A stretch of DNA of 64,000 nt. It comes from JAGQYH01 sp041393015. Lineage in GTDB: Bacteria > Bacteroidota > Bacteroidia > Chitinophagales > JADIYW01. Below, piece by piece: positions 56,488 through 64,000 of the stretch (within the stretch, counting starts at the first letter, position 1; the number at the start of each line of letters is the position of its first letter). The DNA is taken from assembly GCA_041393015.1 (NCBI GenBank), contig JAWKKV010000001.1, positions 682,001 through 746,000 on the forward strand. Reading direction: 5' to 3'. A program made the position numbers and the translations under genes. The notes under the pieces are model-generated. The model was not told the origin of the DNA. It worked only from the letters and a program-made list of their open reading frames with translations, and made no database searches.

Positions 56488-56703
56488 TTGAAGAAATTTA
56501 AATGAAATAGGCGACTGACCTAATTTTCATATTAAAAAATACTTCATCGAAAAAAAGAGAGATGCTTTGCGGAAGGCAAAGACCGGAGATTAAATAAAGT
56601 TTCATACAACTATTTAAGGGTTTTCATAATGTATTAACTTTAAAATTAACGCAATTGAAATAAAATGTCAATTGTTTTAACAAGGTATTTTGATTCTGGA
56701 TAT

Positions 56704-56736
56704 AAAAAAAGCTGCTCAAGCCAGTACTTGAGCAGC
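56704..56736 (-). terminator. Terminator of the small T9SS protein gene
   Basis: On the minus strand GCTGCTCAAG / CTTGAGCAGC is a perfect 10-bp stem (56711-56720 with 56727-56736) followed by TTTTTTT. It lies 44 bases after the stop at 56780. Confidence 0.88.
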
Positions 56737-56779
56737 CAAAATCGGATTCTAGTAAAATTTATTCGTGTTGATGAAAGAA

Positions 56780-58021
56780 TTATTGTAGGATAACTTTTTC
56801 GGAAAAGAACTCATAGCCATCTGTTAATTGAACAATGTAGGTTCCTTTGCTCAATTTTGACAGATTGCAGTGTGCTTGATTATTATTGCTAATGTTTATT
56901 TTTTCTGTAGAAACTAACTTCCCATTGACTGAAAATACATTCACAGAAAAGCTTTGATCTAATTGGAGTCCATTCAATTGAATATTAATGGGTCCTGTTG
57001 TTGGTTTTGGCCAAATTTCCATAGTTGCTAGATTTAATTCGTTAGTATTAAAATTTGTTGAGCTTATCACCTCTTTATTGAATCCAAAATCAATGTTGTT
57101 TACTGCTTCATTGTTTGCTGAAACTTTTACTAGTTGATAGTCTTCTGTAAATAATGAATAGGCAGCATCAATTGTTGTTAAATCTGGTGTAATAATGTAG
57201 GCTACATCTGATTGGTCTTCATTTTCATAAGTAATAATTAATTCTGAAGGGAATCCACCATCATACATATACATATCTCCAAAAAAATCAGCAATAATTA
57301 ATACCATTGCGTTACCTTCAACCCATCCTGATCTATCAACAATTTCTTGAATAATTGCTTCAATACCATCTATATTCAGTTCTTGATAATCGTTTGGAAC
57401 AACGGTTGATTGCCATTCCGTTGTAACCTGTGTTCTAGGTCTATTGCCAATGTTATATTCTTCATTTATAAAAGTTTCAGGATTGTCATTCGCCTCTCCT
57501 TTCACAATAATTTCAATAAATTCTGATGGATGATTGGCAATTGATATTTTTAAACTAGCACTCTTAATAGTAGCGCCTTGCGGGATGTTTAAATCCAAAA
57601 ATCTCAATCCTATTTCTCTAATACCCGGTTCAGATTCACTATCTAAAATCATTACTCCTCCGGGTTCATTTTGCACTGCATCATCTGAAGAAGCAGATAT
57701 CTTAGCTCTAGCAGTACGAATGGGATTAGGAATCACTGTTAAAGAATAGCTGCCATCGGTGTCTGTTTCAATAGTTTCTACTTTCTCATCACCATCATCT
57801 AACCAACCATTCTTATTAATATCTTCAAAAGCATGCACTTTAATCGCCTCTAAACCAATATCTGTTGAAGAAAAAGTTGAGTTATTATCCATATCTACAT
57901 AAATCTTTCCGCTGATAATACTCGGTTGATCCAAAGCGCTTTCTTGTGCGTTATTTCCGTTGCCAAACGCTACTGCAGTAGTAAGTAAAAAGGATGAGAT
58001 TAAAACAGAACATAATTTCAT
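56780..58021 (-). CDS. T9SS-sorted secreted protein, small paralog of the giant proteins
   Basis: 413 residues. Signal peptide MKLCSVLISSFLLTTAVAFG. SdrD-B-like domain (about 34-98, KIYVDMDNNSTFSSTDIGLE), then a DNRLRE-like domain (about 135-265; LDLNIPQGATIKSASLKISI, later VDRSGWVEGNAMVLII and MYMYDGGFPSELIITYE), then a type-A sorting domain (WPKPTTGPINIQLNG). Both domains occur in the same order in the two giant proteins upstream, so it is a reduced version of one design. No catalytic domain; probably structural or adhesive at the cell surface. Confidence 0.82.
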   Translation of the reverse strand: MKLCSVLISSFLLTTAVAFGNGNNAQESALDQPSIISGKIYVDMDNNSTFSSTDIGLEAIKVHAFEDINKNGWLDDGDEKVETIETDTDGSYSLTVIPNPIRTARAKISASSDDAVQNEPGGVMILDSESEPGIREIGLRFLDLNIPQGATIKSASLKISIANHPSEFIEIIVKGEANDNPETFINEEYNIGNRPRTQVTTEWQSTVVPNDYQELNIDGIEAIIQEIVDRSGWVEGNAMVLIIADFFGDMYMYDGGFPSELIITYENEDQSDVAYIITPDLTTIDAAYSLFTEDYQLVKVSANNEAVNNIDFGFNKEVISSTNFNTNELNLATMEIWPKPTTGPINIQLNGLQLDQSFSVNVFSVNGKLVSTEKINISNNNQAHCNLSKLSKGTYIVQLTDGYEFFSEKVILQ

Positions 58022-58479
58022 TATGACAAATTTTTGAGTTAAAGTAAACGCTTGGGTTTTATGTTCCTTAAGTCAAAAATTATAATTCGCAAGTATTAAT
58101 TTAATACCGAAATTATCAATACAATTGGGGGATCATGTTCTTGTAAGTTGGAATTTGAGATTGATTTAGCACTGTGTCTAAAATATCTTTCGCCAACAAA
58201 ATTTGCCTCAGTTTTAACTCTTGATGTCTCTTCTATCTGGTCATAGAATATAGCCCACAGGATGTAAGCAGGTTTTAAATGTATTATCTATAAATCGTTT
58301 TGTCAACCCCTAAGGTATCAACCTATAAAAAATAGGTAATTCTCTTATTCCAAAACAGCTTTATAGGTAAATTACCTAGATCGGTAAAAATTAGGATCTT
58401 AAATTATTACTTTTTATATCTTAGTTGCCTTCAATTCATTCATTCATCGGATAAACATCCCATCATAAAAGGCTATAAA
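58022..58479. other. Intergenic region upstream of the acid phosphatase gene
   Basis: About 460 bases without a gene. TAGGTAA-A-TTACCTA (58364-58378) is a perfect 15-bp palindrome and TAGGTAA recurs at 58333-58339; CCTAT/ATAGG pair at 58322-58336. These may be operator sites for the acid phosphatase gene. TATCTTAG at 58417-58424 is a weak -7 box. Confidence 0.5.
58364..58378. promoter_or_regulatory. Palindromic operator candidate
   Basis: TAGGTAA, A, TTACCTA; half-site repeated 31 bases upstream. It is 39 bases before the -7-like TATCTTAG. The binding protein is unknown. Confidence 0.35.
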
Positions 58480-59349
58480 ATGTCAGTAACCAATACATCT
58501 CACCAATTCAATCAGTCATTCAAATTAAAATATATCTTTTTACTTACTGCCTCCATTTTTATTTTCGGTTGTAAAACAGCTGCCGTAACGACCGTAAAAG
58601 AGGAAAAGGTCATTATTCAAAAAGAAATACCATTAAGAGAATATTCTGTTCAATCGGTATTGTGGCAGCAGCTTTCCGGTGAATATAAAGCATTGAGTTA
58701 TCAGGCATTTAATCTTGCAAAAATGCAGTTGGATGAAATTCTTGCCAGCAATAATCTTCCTGAGAAACCATTAGCCATTATCACTGACATTGACGAAACA
58801 GTACTTGACAATAGCCCTTATAATGCTAAAATGATTGAAGACGATAGAGAATACGAAAGTGTCAGTTGGAAAGCATGGGGAGAATTAGAACAGGCTACTG
58901 CTGTACCTGGAGCACTAGAATTTTTCAATTACGCTCAATCAAAAGGCGTTCAGATATATTATATTTCCAATAGAAAGGCCAACCAACAGACTGAAACCAT
59001 GAATAATCTTATAAAACTTGGTTTCCCATATATTGATGACGCACATTTCCTATTAAAAACTAAAGAAAGTGGCAAAGAGGCTAGACGCCAAATTGTAGCT
59101 GCCAACAATAATATTATTATGCTTTTAGGAGACAACCTATCCGATTTTTCAGATTTATTTGACGATAAATCTACTGAAGAAAGAAATAAGGTAACTGATG
59201 ATCTTCAAGCAGATTTTGGTAAGAAATTTATTGTTTTACCTAACCCAATGTATGGTGATTGGGAAATGAAAGGATTATATGAAGGCAGCTATAACTGGAC
59301 GCCAGCCCAAAAAGACTCCCTCAGAAAAGCTAAACTAATTTCCTATTAG
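58480..59349 (+). CDS. HAD-type acid phosphatase / 5'-nucleotidase lipoprotein, e(P4) family
   Basis: 289 residues. Lipobox FIFGC with Cys at 31 after a hydrophobic stretch. The HAD nucleophile motif is TDIDETVLDNS (D103, D105), with NRKANQQTETMNNL for the second motif and LLGDNLSDFSDLF for motif III/IV. These surface enzymes dephosphorylate nucleotides and vitamin phosphates before uptake. It follows the giant purple-acid-phosphatase gene cluster, so phosphate scavenging may be a theme, but it has its own promoter region. Confidence 0.92.
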   Translation: MSVTNTSHQFNQSFKLKYIFLLTASIFIFGCKTAAVTTVKEEKVIIQKEIPLREYSVQSVLWQQLSGEYKALSYQAFNLAKMQLDEILASNNLPEKPLAIITDIDETVLDNSPYNAKMIEDDREYESVSWKAWGELEQATAVPGALEFFNYAQSKGVQIYYISNRKANQQTETMNNLIKLGFPYIDDAHFLLKTKESGKEARRQIVAANNNIIMLLGDNLSDFSDLFDDKSTEERNKVTDDLQADFGKKFIVLPNPMYGDWEMKGLYEGSYNWTPAQKDSLRKAKLISY

Positions 59350-59524
59350 GCAATAAGTATAAAACACTCAACTTTATTTATCTATAATGTCTTCTTGTTT
59401 TGCCTTGTGCATTCTTACAAGATACAAGACTTGGAACATACCCATTGCTCCTCAACTAATAACCTTTTAAGGTGTAGCCGAAAAGTAATACATCTATAGT
59501 ATTTATAGGCCATACAGCGAATTG

Positions 59525-59540
59525 TGTGATCCTAATCACA
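59525..59540 (+). promoter_or_regulatory. Crp/Fnr-type operator
   Basis: TGTGA-TCCTAA-TCACA, an exact match to the enterobacterial CRP core TGTGA-N6-TCACA. It is centred about 42 bases before the start site predicted from the -7 box at 59562, the position of a class II activator. Confidence 0.55.
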
Positions 59541-59561
59541 ATCTGACTCTATTTTATCCGA

Positions 59562-59569
59562 TAGTTTTG
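59562..59569 (+). promoter_or_regulatory. -7 box of the RND efflux operon
   Basis: TAGTTTTG matches TAnnTTTG exactly; no good TTTG box upstream, consistent with a promoter that needs an activator. Start site near 59575, 22 bases before the ATG. Confidence 0.55.
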
Positions 59570-59596
59570 CATTCGAATCAAAATAGAGATGATCTA

Positions 59597-60931
59597 ATGC
59601 GCAGATATAAATTAATTCAATATGTAACCTTTCTAAGCTTGGCAATTAGTTCTTTTGCTTTGCAAGCTCAAAATACTCCAACGCAGAGTTTAACTTTGAA
59701 TGAGGCCATTGAGAAAGCCATAGCCAATAACAATCAGATTAAACAAGCTGGTTATGATCATGAAATTGCTCAAACAGAGCTTTCCGGCATTAAAACTTAT
59801 CGTTTGCCACAAATTGATGCCACCGTTACGGGTTCTGCTACCAATTTACCGCTCAATGCTTTTGGCAGCAGTCTTCAACAAGGCGTTATTGAGCAAACCG
59901 ATTTCATTCCTTCTTCATTGAATAATCCATCCGTAATAGGAAATCTTCAATCACAGATTTCTTTTAAGCAACCATTAATGAATTTGGATGTTCGCCCCAT
60001 GAAAGATGCATTAACGGCAAAATCAAATGCTTATGAATGGCAGAAGGTTCGATACAAAACAGTGATATCATCTTATGTTACTCAAGCCTACTTACAGCTT
60101 CAACTCACCAATAAAATGTTAGGCGTTCTTAACGAAGCTAAAAAAACAGTAGAAGCCAATTTAAAACTCACTCAAGACAATATTCAAGCCGGCTATCTTC
60201 AAAAAGTTGATGAGCTATCTGTTGAATTGCGATTGAATGAAATCAAATATCAAATTCTAGAAACTGAAAATAACCTTCAAAATATATCGGATCAGTTGGC
60301 TTATTTAATGGGTGAGCCATCAGGCATATTATTTACTCCTTCAGATGAATTAGCCGAAAGCGATCAATCTACTATTCTTTTAGAAGAATTATCGAGCGAT
60401 AGATCAGATTTTAATGCAATTGGTCAACAGATTGCTGCGCAAGAAAAAATGATTGAAGCTACTCAAAAAAATATGTTGCCAAGAATCAATGCATTTGGAT
60501 CATACGAAGTAAACAATCCTTTTGATTTTCAAGATGCACAACATGGATTTCTTTTTGGCGTGCAGGCTTCTGTTAAAATTTTTGATGGACTAAAAAATAA
60601 AAACACGATTCAAAAAAGCAGAATTGAGTTGATGAAAAACGAAACCAATTTACAGGACTTAATGGCTAAAAACGAAGTGGAATTAGCCAATGCTAAAAGA
60701 CAATTGGTTGCCGCAAATGATAAAATCAACTTAACTAAACAAGCCATTGAACAATCTAAGGAATCGCTTCGAATTAAAATGGATAGGTATGCTGAAGGTT
60801 TAGAAAAAACCACAGATATACTCAATGCAGAGACTTTATTGTCTAATAAAGAAATGGACTACATCCATGCGCTTTACGAGTATCAACAAGCCTATTCAAA
60901 GATCAATATGATTTTAGAACTACCTCAATAA
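59597..60931 (+). CDS. TolC-family outer-membrane efflux protein
   Basis: 444 residues from the ATG at 59597, which begins a signal peptide ending ALQAQ; the frame is open 25 codons further through non-signal sequence. Two repeats of long alpha-hairpins and beta strands (EAIEKAIANNNQIKQAGYDH; AGYLQKVDELSVELRLNEIKY; LKNKNTIQKSRIELMKNETN). First gene of an operon with a membrane-fusion protein and an RND pump: together a full tripartite exporter. Confidence 0.9.
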   Translation: MRRYKLIQYVTFLSLAISSFALQAQNTPTQSLTLNEAIEKAIANNNQIKQAGYDHEIAQTELSGIKTYRLPQIDATVTGSATNLPLNAFGSSLQQGVIEQTDFIPSSLNNPSVIGNLQSQISFKQPLMNLDVRPMKDALTAKSNAYEWQKVRYKTVISSYVTQAYLQLQLTNKMLGVLNEAKKTVEANLKLTQDNIQAGYLQKVDELSVELRLNEIKYQILETENNLQNISDQLAYLMGEPSGILFTPSDELAESDQSTILLEELSSDRSDFNAIGQQIAAQEKMIEATQKNMLPRINAFGSYEVNNPFDFQDAQHGFLFGVQASVKIFDGLKNKNTIQKSRIELMKNETNLQDLMAKNEVELANAKRQLVAANDKINLTKQAIEQSKESLRIKMDRYAEGLEKTTDILNAETLLSNKEMDYIHALYEYQQAYSKINMILELPQ

Positions 60932-60970
60932 CTAAAATAAAAACACAAGTCAATACATAAATCAAATAAT

Positions 60971-62068
60971 ATGAAGAATTACAAACTCACTTGGATAATC
61001 GCATTAAGTTTCTCAATGGTATTTATATCCTGCAAGAAACACGAGACTACATTATCAGAAGATAATCGCTCACCTGTTAGTGTAAAATTAGCTACGGTAA
61101 ATGGCGGTTCAACAGATAGTTATTTTACTGTTTCCGGCAAGGTGCAGTCAGAAAATCAAGTAACAGTTAGCTCAAGAATGATGGGCTACATTACTTCTGC
61201 CAATGTAAAAGTTGGCGATCAAGTTAGGGCTGGACAAAGCTTAGCTACTATCAGTGATGCTGATATTCAACCTAAGATTGCACAAGCTAATGCGGCAGTT
61301 GTAGAGGCACAAGCCAACTTAAGCAATATTGAAAAAGACTATGCAAGAATTAAAAGCTTATTTGAAAAGCAAAGTGCCACTCAAAAAGAGTTAGACGATA
61401 TATCTACTCAAATGGATATGATGAAAGCTCGTTTAACACAAGCTAATGAGGTAAAAAATGCGGCCACTACCATGTTATCTTATACAAGAATAACCGCTCC
61501 AATTAGTGGTGTAGTTACAGAAAAGTTCATCAGCAATGGAGACCTTGCTAATCCGGGTCAGCCGATTTTTAGCTTGGAGTCTGGAAATAATTTTGAAGTA
61601 GCTGCGATGATTCCGGAAAGCTATATCGGTAGTATAGAAAAAGGAGACAAAGTGAAAGTTTTCTTAAAGTCGAATGATCAAGAAATAGATGGTACGGTTG
61701 ACGAATTGAGCAGATCGGCTTTAAATACCGGTGGTCAATATTTGATTAAAATTAATCTAGATGCCAAGACTGTTAAGGCGCTAAACATTTTCTCCGGTAT
61801 GTATGCTAATGTTCAAATCAATAGAAAAAACAAAGCTACTGAAACGGAAAAAATATTGGTTAACAAAGATGCCATTGTACAACAAGGTCAGTTGTCGGGC
61901 ATATACACCGTAAGTGAAGATAATAAGGCTTTCCTAAGATGGGTAAGATTAGGCGATAGCTATGGCGACCAAGTGGAAGTCCTTTCCGGTTTGTCTCAAG
62001 GGGAGCAATACATCACTGAAAGTGAGTCAAGGATATTGAATGGCATAAAAGTAAACGTGAGCCAATAA
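60971..62068 (+). CDS. RND efflux periplasmic adaptor (membrane-fusion protein), lipoprotein
   Basis: 365 residues. Signal MKNYKLTWIIALSFSMVFISC with lipobox ISC. Biotinyl-lipoyl half-motifs (VTVSSRMMGYITSANVKVGD and TRITAPISGVVTEKFISNGD) around a coiled-coil hairpin (about 95-165), then beta-barrel and membrane-proximal domains. It joins the inner-membrane pump to the TolC-like protein encoded 39 bases upstream. Confidence 0.93.
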   Translation: MKNYKLTWIIALSFSMVFISCKKHETTLSEDNRSPVSVKLATVNGGSTDSYFTVSGKVQSENQVTVSSRMMGYITSANVKVGDQVRAGQSLATISDADIQPKIAQANAAVVEAQANLSNIEKDYARIKSLFEKQSATQKELDDISTQMDMMKARLTQANEVKNAATTMLSYTRITAPISGVVTEKFISNGDLANPGQPIFSLESGNNFEVAAMIPESYIGSIEKGDKVKVFLKSNDQEIDGTVDELSRSALNTGGQYLIKINLDAKTVKALNIFSGMYANVQINRKNKATETEKILVNKDAIVQQGQLSGIYTVSEDNKAFLRWVRLGDSYGDQVEVLSGLSQGEQYITESESRILNGIKVNVSQ

Positions 62069-62097
62069 TCCATTAGTTAAAAGAAAACAAAGATAAA

Positions 62098-64000
62098 ATG
62101 CAACAAGGATTCGCAGGAAATATTGCCAAGTTATTCATCAACAGCAAATTAACCATTCTATTAATGGTTGCGTTTTTGATCATTGGCATATATAGTTCAA
62201 TGATTATTCCAAGGGAAGAAGAACCACAAATTGATGTTCCAATAGCTGACATTTTTGTTGGCTATCCGGGTGCAAGCCCTGAAGAAGTGGAGTCAAGAAT
62301 AGCCAAGCCATTAGAAAAATTGATCTCTAATATTAAAGGCATCGAATATGTTTATTCCACTTCTATGAATGAACAAGCCATGATCATCGTACAGTTTTAT
62401 GTAGGAGAAGATATTGAAAGGTCATTGGTGAAACTCTACAACGAAATTATGAAACACATGGATGAGATGCCAGCAGGCGTTACCATGCCGTTGGTTAAAT
62501 CTAGAGCCATCGATGATGTGCCGATGATGGGATTAACCATGTGGAGTGAAAACTATGACGATTACCAATTAAGAAGAATAGCGCAAGAGGTAGAGGACGA
62601 AATCAAAAAGATAACAGATGTTTCTAGTACCAATGTGATTGGTGGTCGATCAAGAGAAATGCGAGTGGTTTTGGACAAAGATAAAATGGCTGAAAGTCAA
62701 ATTGATATTTTGGGCATCGCCAACAACATTATGGCTAACAATCAGGAATACAGCTCTGGACACTTTAATCAAAATGACGAAGAATTTTTTGTAAAAACAG
62801 GAAACTTCTTAGAAACAGAAGATGACCTTGAAAACCTAATTGTTGGCGTTTACAAAAATCGACCGATTTATCTTAAGCAAATTGCTTCTGTAATTGACGG
62901 TCCTGAATTGCCAAAATCGTATGTTTCATTTGGTTATGCAAAAGCTTCAGGAGAAGCTAACGAATTATATTCTTCAGAATATCCGGCTGTTACTATTTCA
63001 ATTGCTAAAAGAAAAGGCGCAGATGCTATGCAAATAGCCGAACAAATCTCTGCAAAAATTGAAGGCTTACAAACTACTTTAATTCCTAATGATGTGCATG
63101 TAGAGGTTACCAGAAACTATGGTGAAACAGCATCTCATAAAGTGTCTGAGTTATTGATGCACTTAATGGGCGCCATTCTAGCAGTAACCTTTGTGGTAAT
63201 GCTTTCTATGGGCTGGAGAGGCGGCTTAGTGGTGTTCTTATCGGTTCCTGTCACATTTGCGTTAACCATGTTTGCTTATTATTTCATGGATTATACGCTC
63301 AACAGAATTACCTTATTTGCTTTGGTTTTCGTCACCGGAATTGTAGTGGATGATTCCATTATTATTGCCGAAAATATGCACCGGCATTTTAAAATGAAAC
63401 GATTGCCGTTCAAAGAAGCCGCCATTTATGCCATCAATGAAGTGGGTAATCCAACCATTTTGGCAACCTTCACAGTGGTAGCTGCGGTTTTACCAATGGC
63501 CTTTGTTTCCGGTTTAATGGGACCTTATATGAGTCCGATGCCAATTGGTGCCGCTATTGCGATGATCTTTTCGCTCTTTGTAGCATTAACCATCACTCCA
63601 TATTTAGGTTATCACTTATTAAGAGGCAAAGAGAAAGCTAAAAAGAAGAAAAAGGAATATGAACTAGAGCAAACCTTAATTTATAGAATCTATTTCCGTT
63701 TAGTAAATCCTCTATTAGAATCTAGATGGAAAAGATGGGCATTCTTAGGCATCAATACTCTCGTTTTATTAGCTACGATGATGCTTTTCTTAACTCGATC
63801 AGTAGCTGTAAAAATGCTTCCTTTTGATAACAAGAATGAGTTTCAAGTAGTTATTGATATGCCAGAAGGCACCACATTAGAACGAACAGCCAACGTTGCC
63901 AAAGAAATAGCCTTATTTATTGGACAACAGGAAGAAGTGGTGAGTTATCAAACTTATGTTGGTACATCGGCTCCTATTACATTTAATGGTTTGGTTCGTC
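62098..64000 (+). CDS. RND efflux pump, inner-membrane transporter (5' part)
   Basis: 634 codons to the window end, no stop; a full transporter would be about 1050-1150 residues. ATG at 62098. N-terminal transmembrane helix, then periplasmic porter loops (EEEPQIDVPIADIFVGYPGA, EEVESRIAKPLEKLI, SRAIDDVPMMGLTM) and the second membrane cluster, where TGIVVDDSIIIAENMHR carries the two conserved Asp of the proton relay. Group: AcrB/CusA-like multidrug or small-molecule exporter. Third gene of the operon, 29 bases after the adaptor gene. Confidence 0.9.
   Translation, partial: MQQGFAGNIAKLFINSKLTILLMVAFLIIGIYSSMIIPREEEPQIDVPIADIFVGYPGASPEEVESRIAKPLEKLISNIKGIEYVYSTSMNEQAMIIVQFYVGEDIERSLVKLYNEIMKHMDEMPAGVTMPLVKSRAIDDVPMMGLTMWSENYDDYQLRRIAQEVEDEIKKITDVSSTNVIGGRSREMRVVLDKDKMAESQIDILGIANNIMANNQEYSSGHFNQNDEEFFVKTGNFLETEDDLENLIVGVYKNRPIYLKQIASVIDGPELPKSYVSFGYAKASGEANELYSSEYPAVTISIAKRKGADAMQIAEQISAKIEGLQTTLIPNDVHVEVTRNYGETASHKVSELLMHLMGAILAVTFVVMLSMGWRGGLVVFLSVPVTFALTMFAYYFMDYTLNRITLFALVFVTGIVVDDSIIIAENMHRHFKMKRLPFKEAAIYAINEVGNPTILATFTVVAAVLPMAFVSGLMGPYMSPMPIGAAIAMIFSLFVALTITPYLGYHLLRGKEKAKKKKKEYELEQTLIYRIYFRLVNPLLESRWKRWAFLGINTLVLLATMMLFLTRSVAVKMLPFDNKNEFQVVIDMPEGTTLERTANVAKEIALFIGQQEEVVSYQTYVGTSAPITFNGLVR

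Noticed and set aside
56573..56589. CTTTGC/GCAAAG hairpin upstream of the TPR gene, as a terminator
   Set aside because: No T-run on either strand.
62821..62835. GATGACCTTG as a fourth sigma-type site
   Set aside because: Inside the RND pump coding sequence and without GGTATT at the right distance.

Overview
The window is a low-GC chromosomal segment from a member of the Bacteroidota. Four things point there: type IX secretion (T9SS) C-terminal sorting domains, PorP/SprF proteins next to a gliding-type C-terminal domain protein, many short lipoproteins with a Cys lipobox, and promoters of the TTTG/TAnnTTTG type with few Shine-Dalgarno sites. TTG and GTG starts are frequent. I cannot name the genus. 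Both window ends cut genes (an MbnP-like gene on the left, an RND pump on the right). No tRNA, rRNA, CRISPR array or complete insertion sequence was seen.

Layout. 1-3.6 kb: an MbnP/MbnH-like pair (surface copper/di-heme protein) and a two-gene operon of a 3-beta-HSD-like dehydrogenase with a steroid 5-alpha-reductase family enzyme. 4.4-8.8 kb: a sulfite-reduction operon (HEPN-tailed sulfite reductase, SUMT, precorrin-2 dehydrogenase, CysH-type reductase). Its leader carries a 23-codon peptide with five consecutive Cys codons followed by an intrinsic terminator, which is a textbook attenuator layout for cysteine. 9-12 kb: a possible free-standing small RNA, then a peroxide-response block (OxyR with both redox cysteines, AhpC, AhpD-like protein). 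12.2-15.9 kb: DinB protein, a small membrane protein with HExxH, an M19-type dipeptidase, then a mosaic intergenic region with palindromic repeats and a duplicated gene end. 15.9-19.3 kb: fused B12 mutase IcmF. 19.3-25.1 kb: an ECF sigma factor, a membrane TPR protein and a periplasmic TPR-CHAT protease, plus an adjacent lipoprotein. A two-box promoter motif, TGATGACC and GGTATT 13-14 bases apart, occurs three times in this block and nowhere else that I noticed. 25.7-29.8 kb: an acidic lipoprotein, split transketolase and an FKBP lipoprotein. 29.8-34 kb: PorP / gliding-type C-terminal domain protein / PorP. 34-41.5 kb: polysaccharide deacetylase, ScpA, a YgjP-type metalloprotease, an ABC exporter, a small barrel protein and RidA. 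41.5-58 kb: tandem giant T9SS cargo proteins, one with a purple acid phosphatase domain. 58.4-64 kb: a class B-like lipoprotein acid phosphatase and an RND efflux operon with a Crp-type operator.

Data quality. The giant gene at 41.5-48.8 kb is broken. Bases about 45750-46930 are a deletion-riddled second copy of 44470-45750, and further frameshifts lie at 46930-47090 and 47860-48025. The pattern looks like unpolished long-read sequence or a mis-assembly rather than natural decay. Protein calls there should be read as pieces of one gene.

The most notable observations are the Cys-codon attenuator upstream of sulfite reductase and the ECF sigma/TPR/CHAT module with its own repeated promoter.
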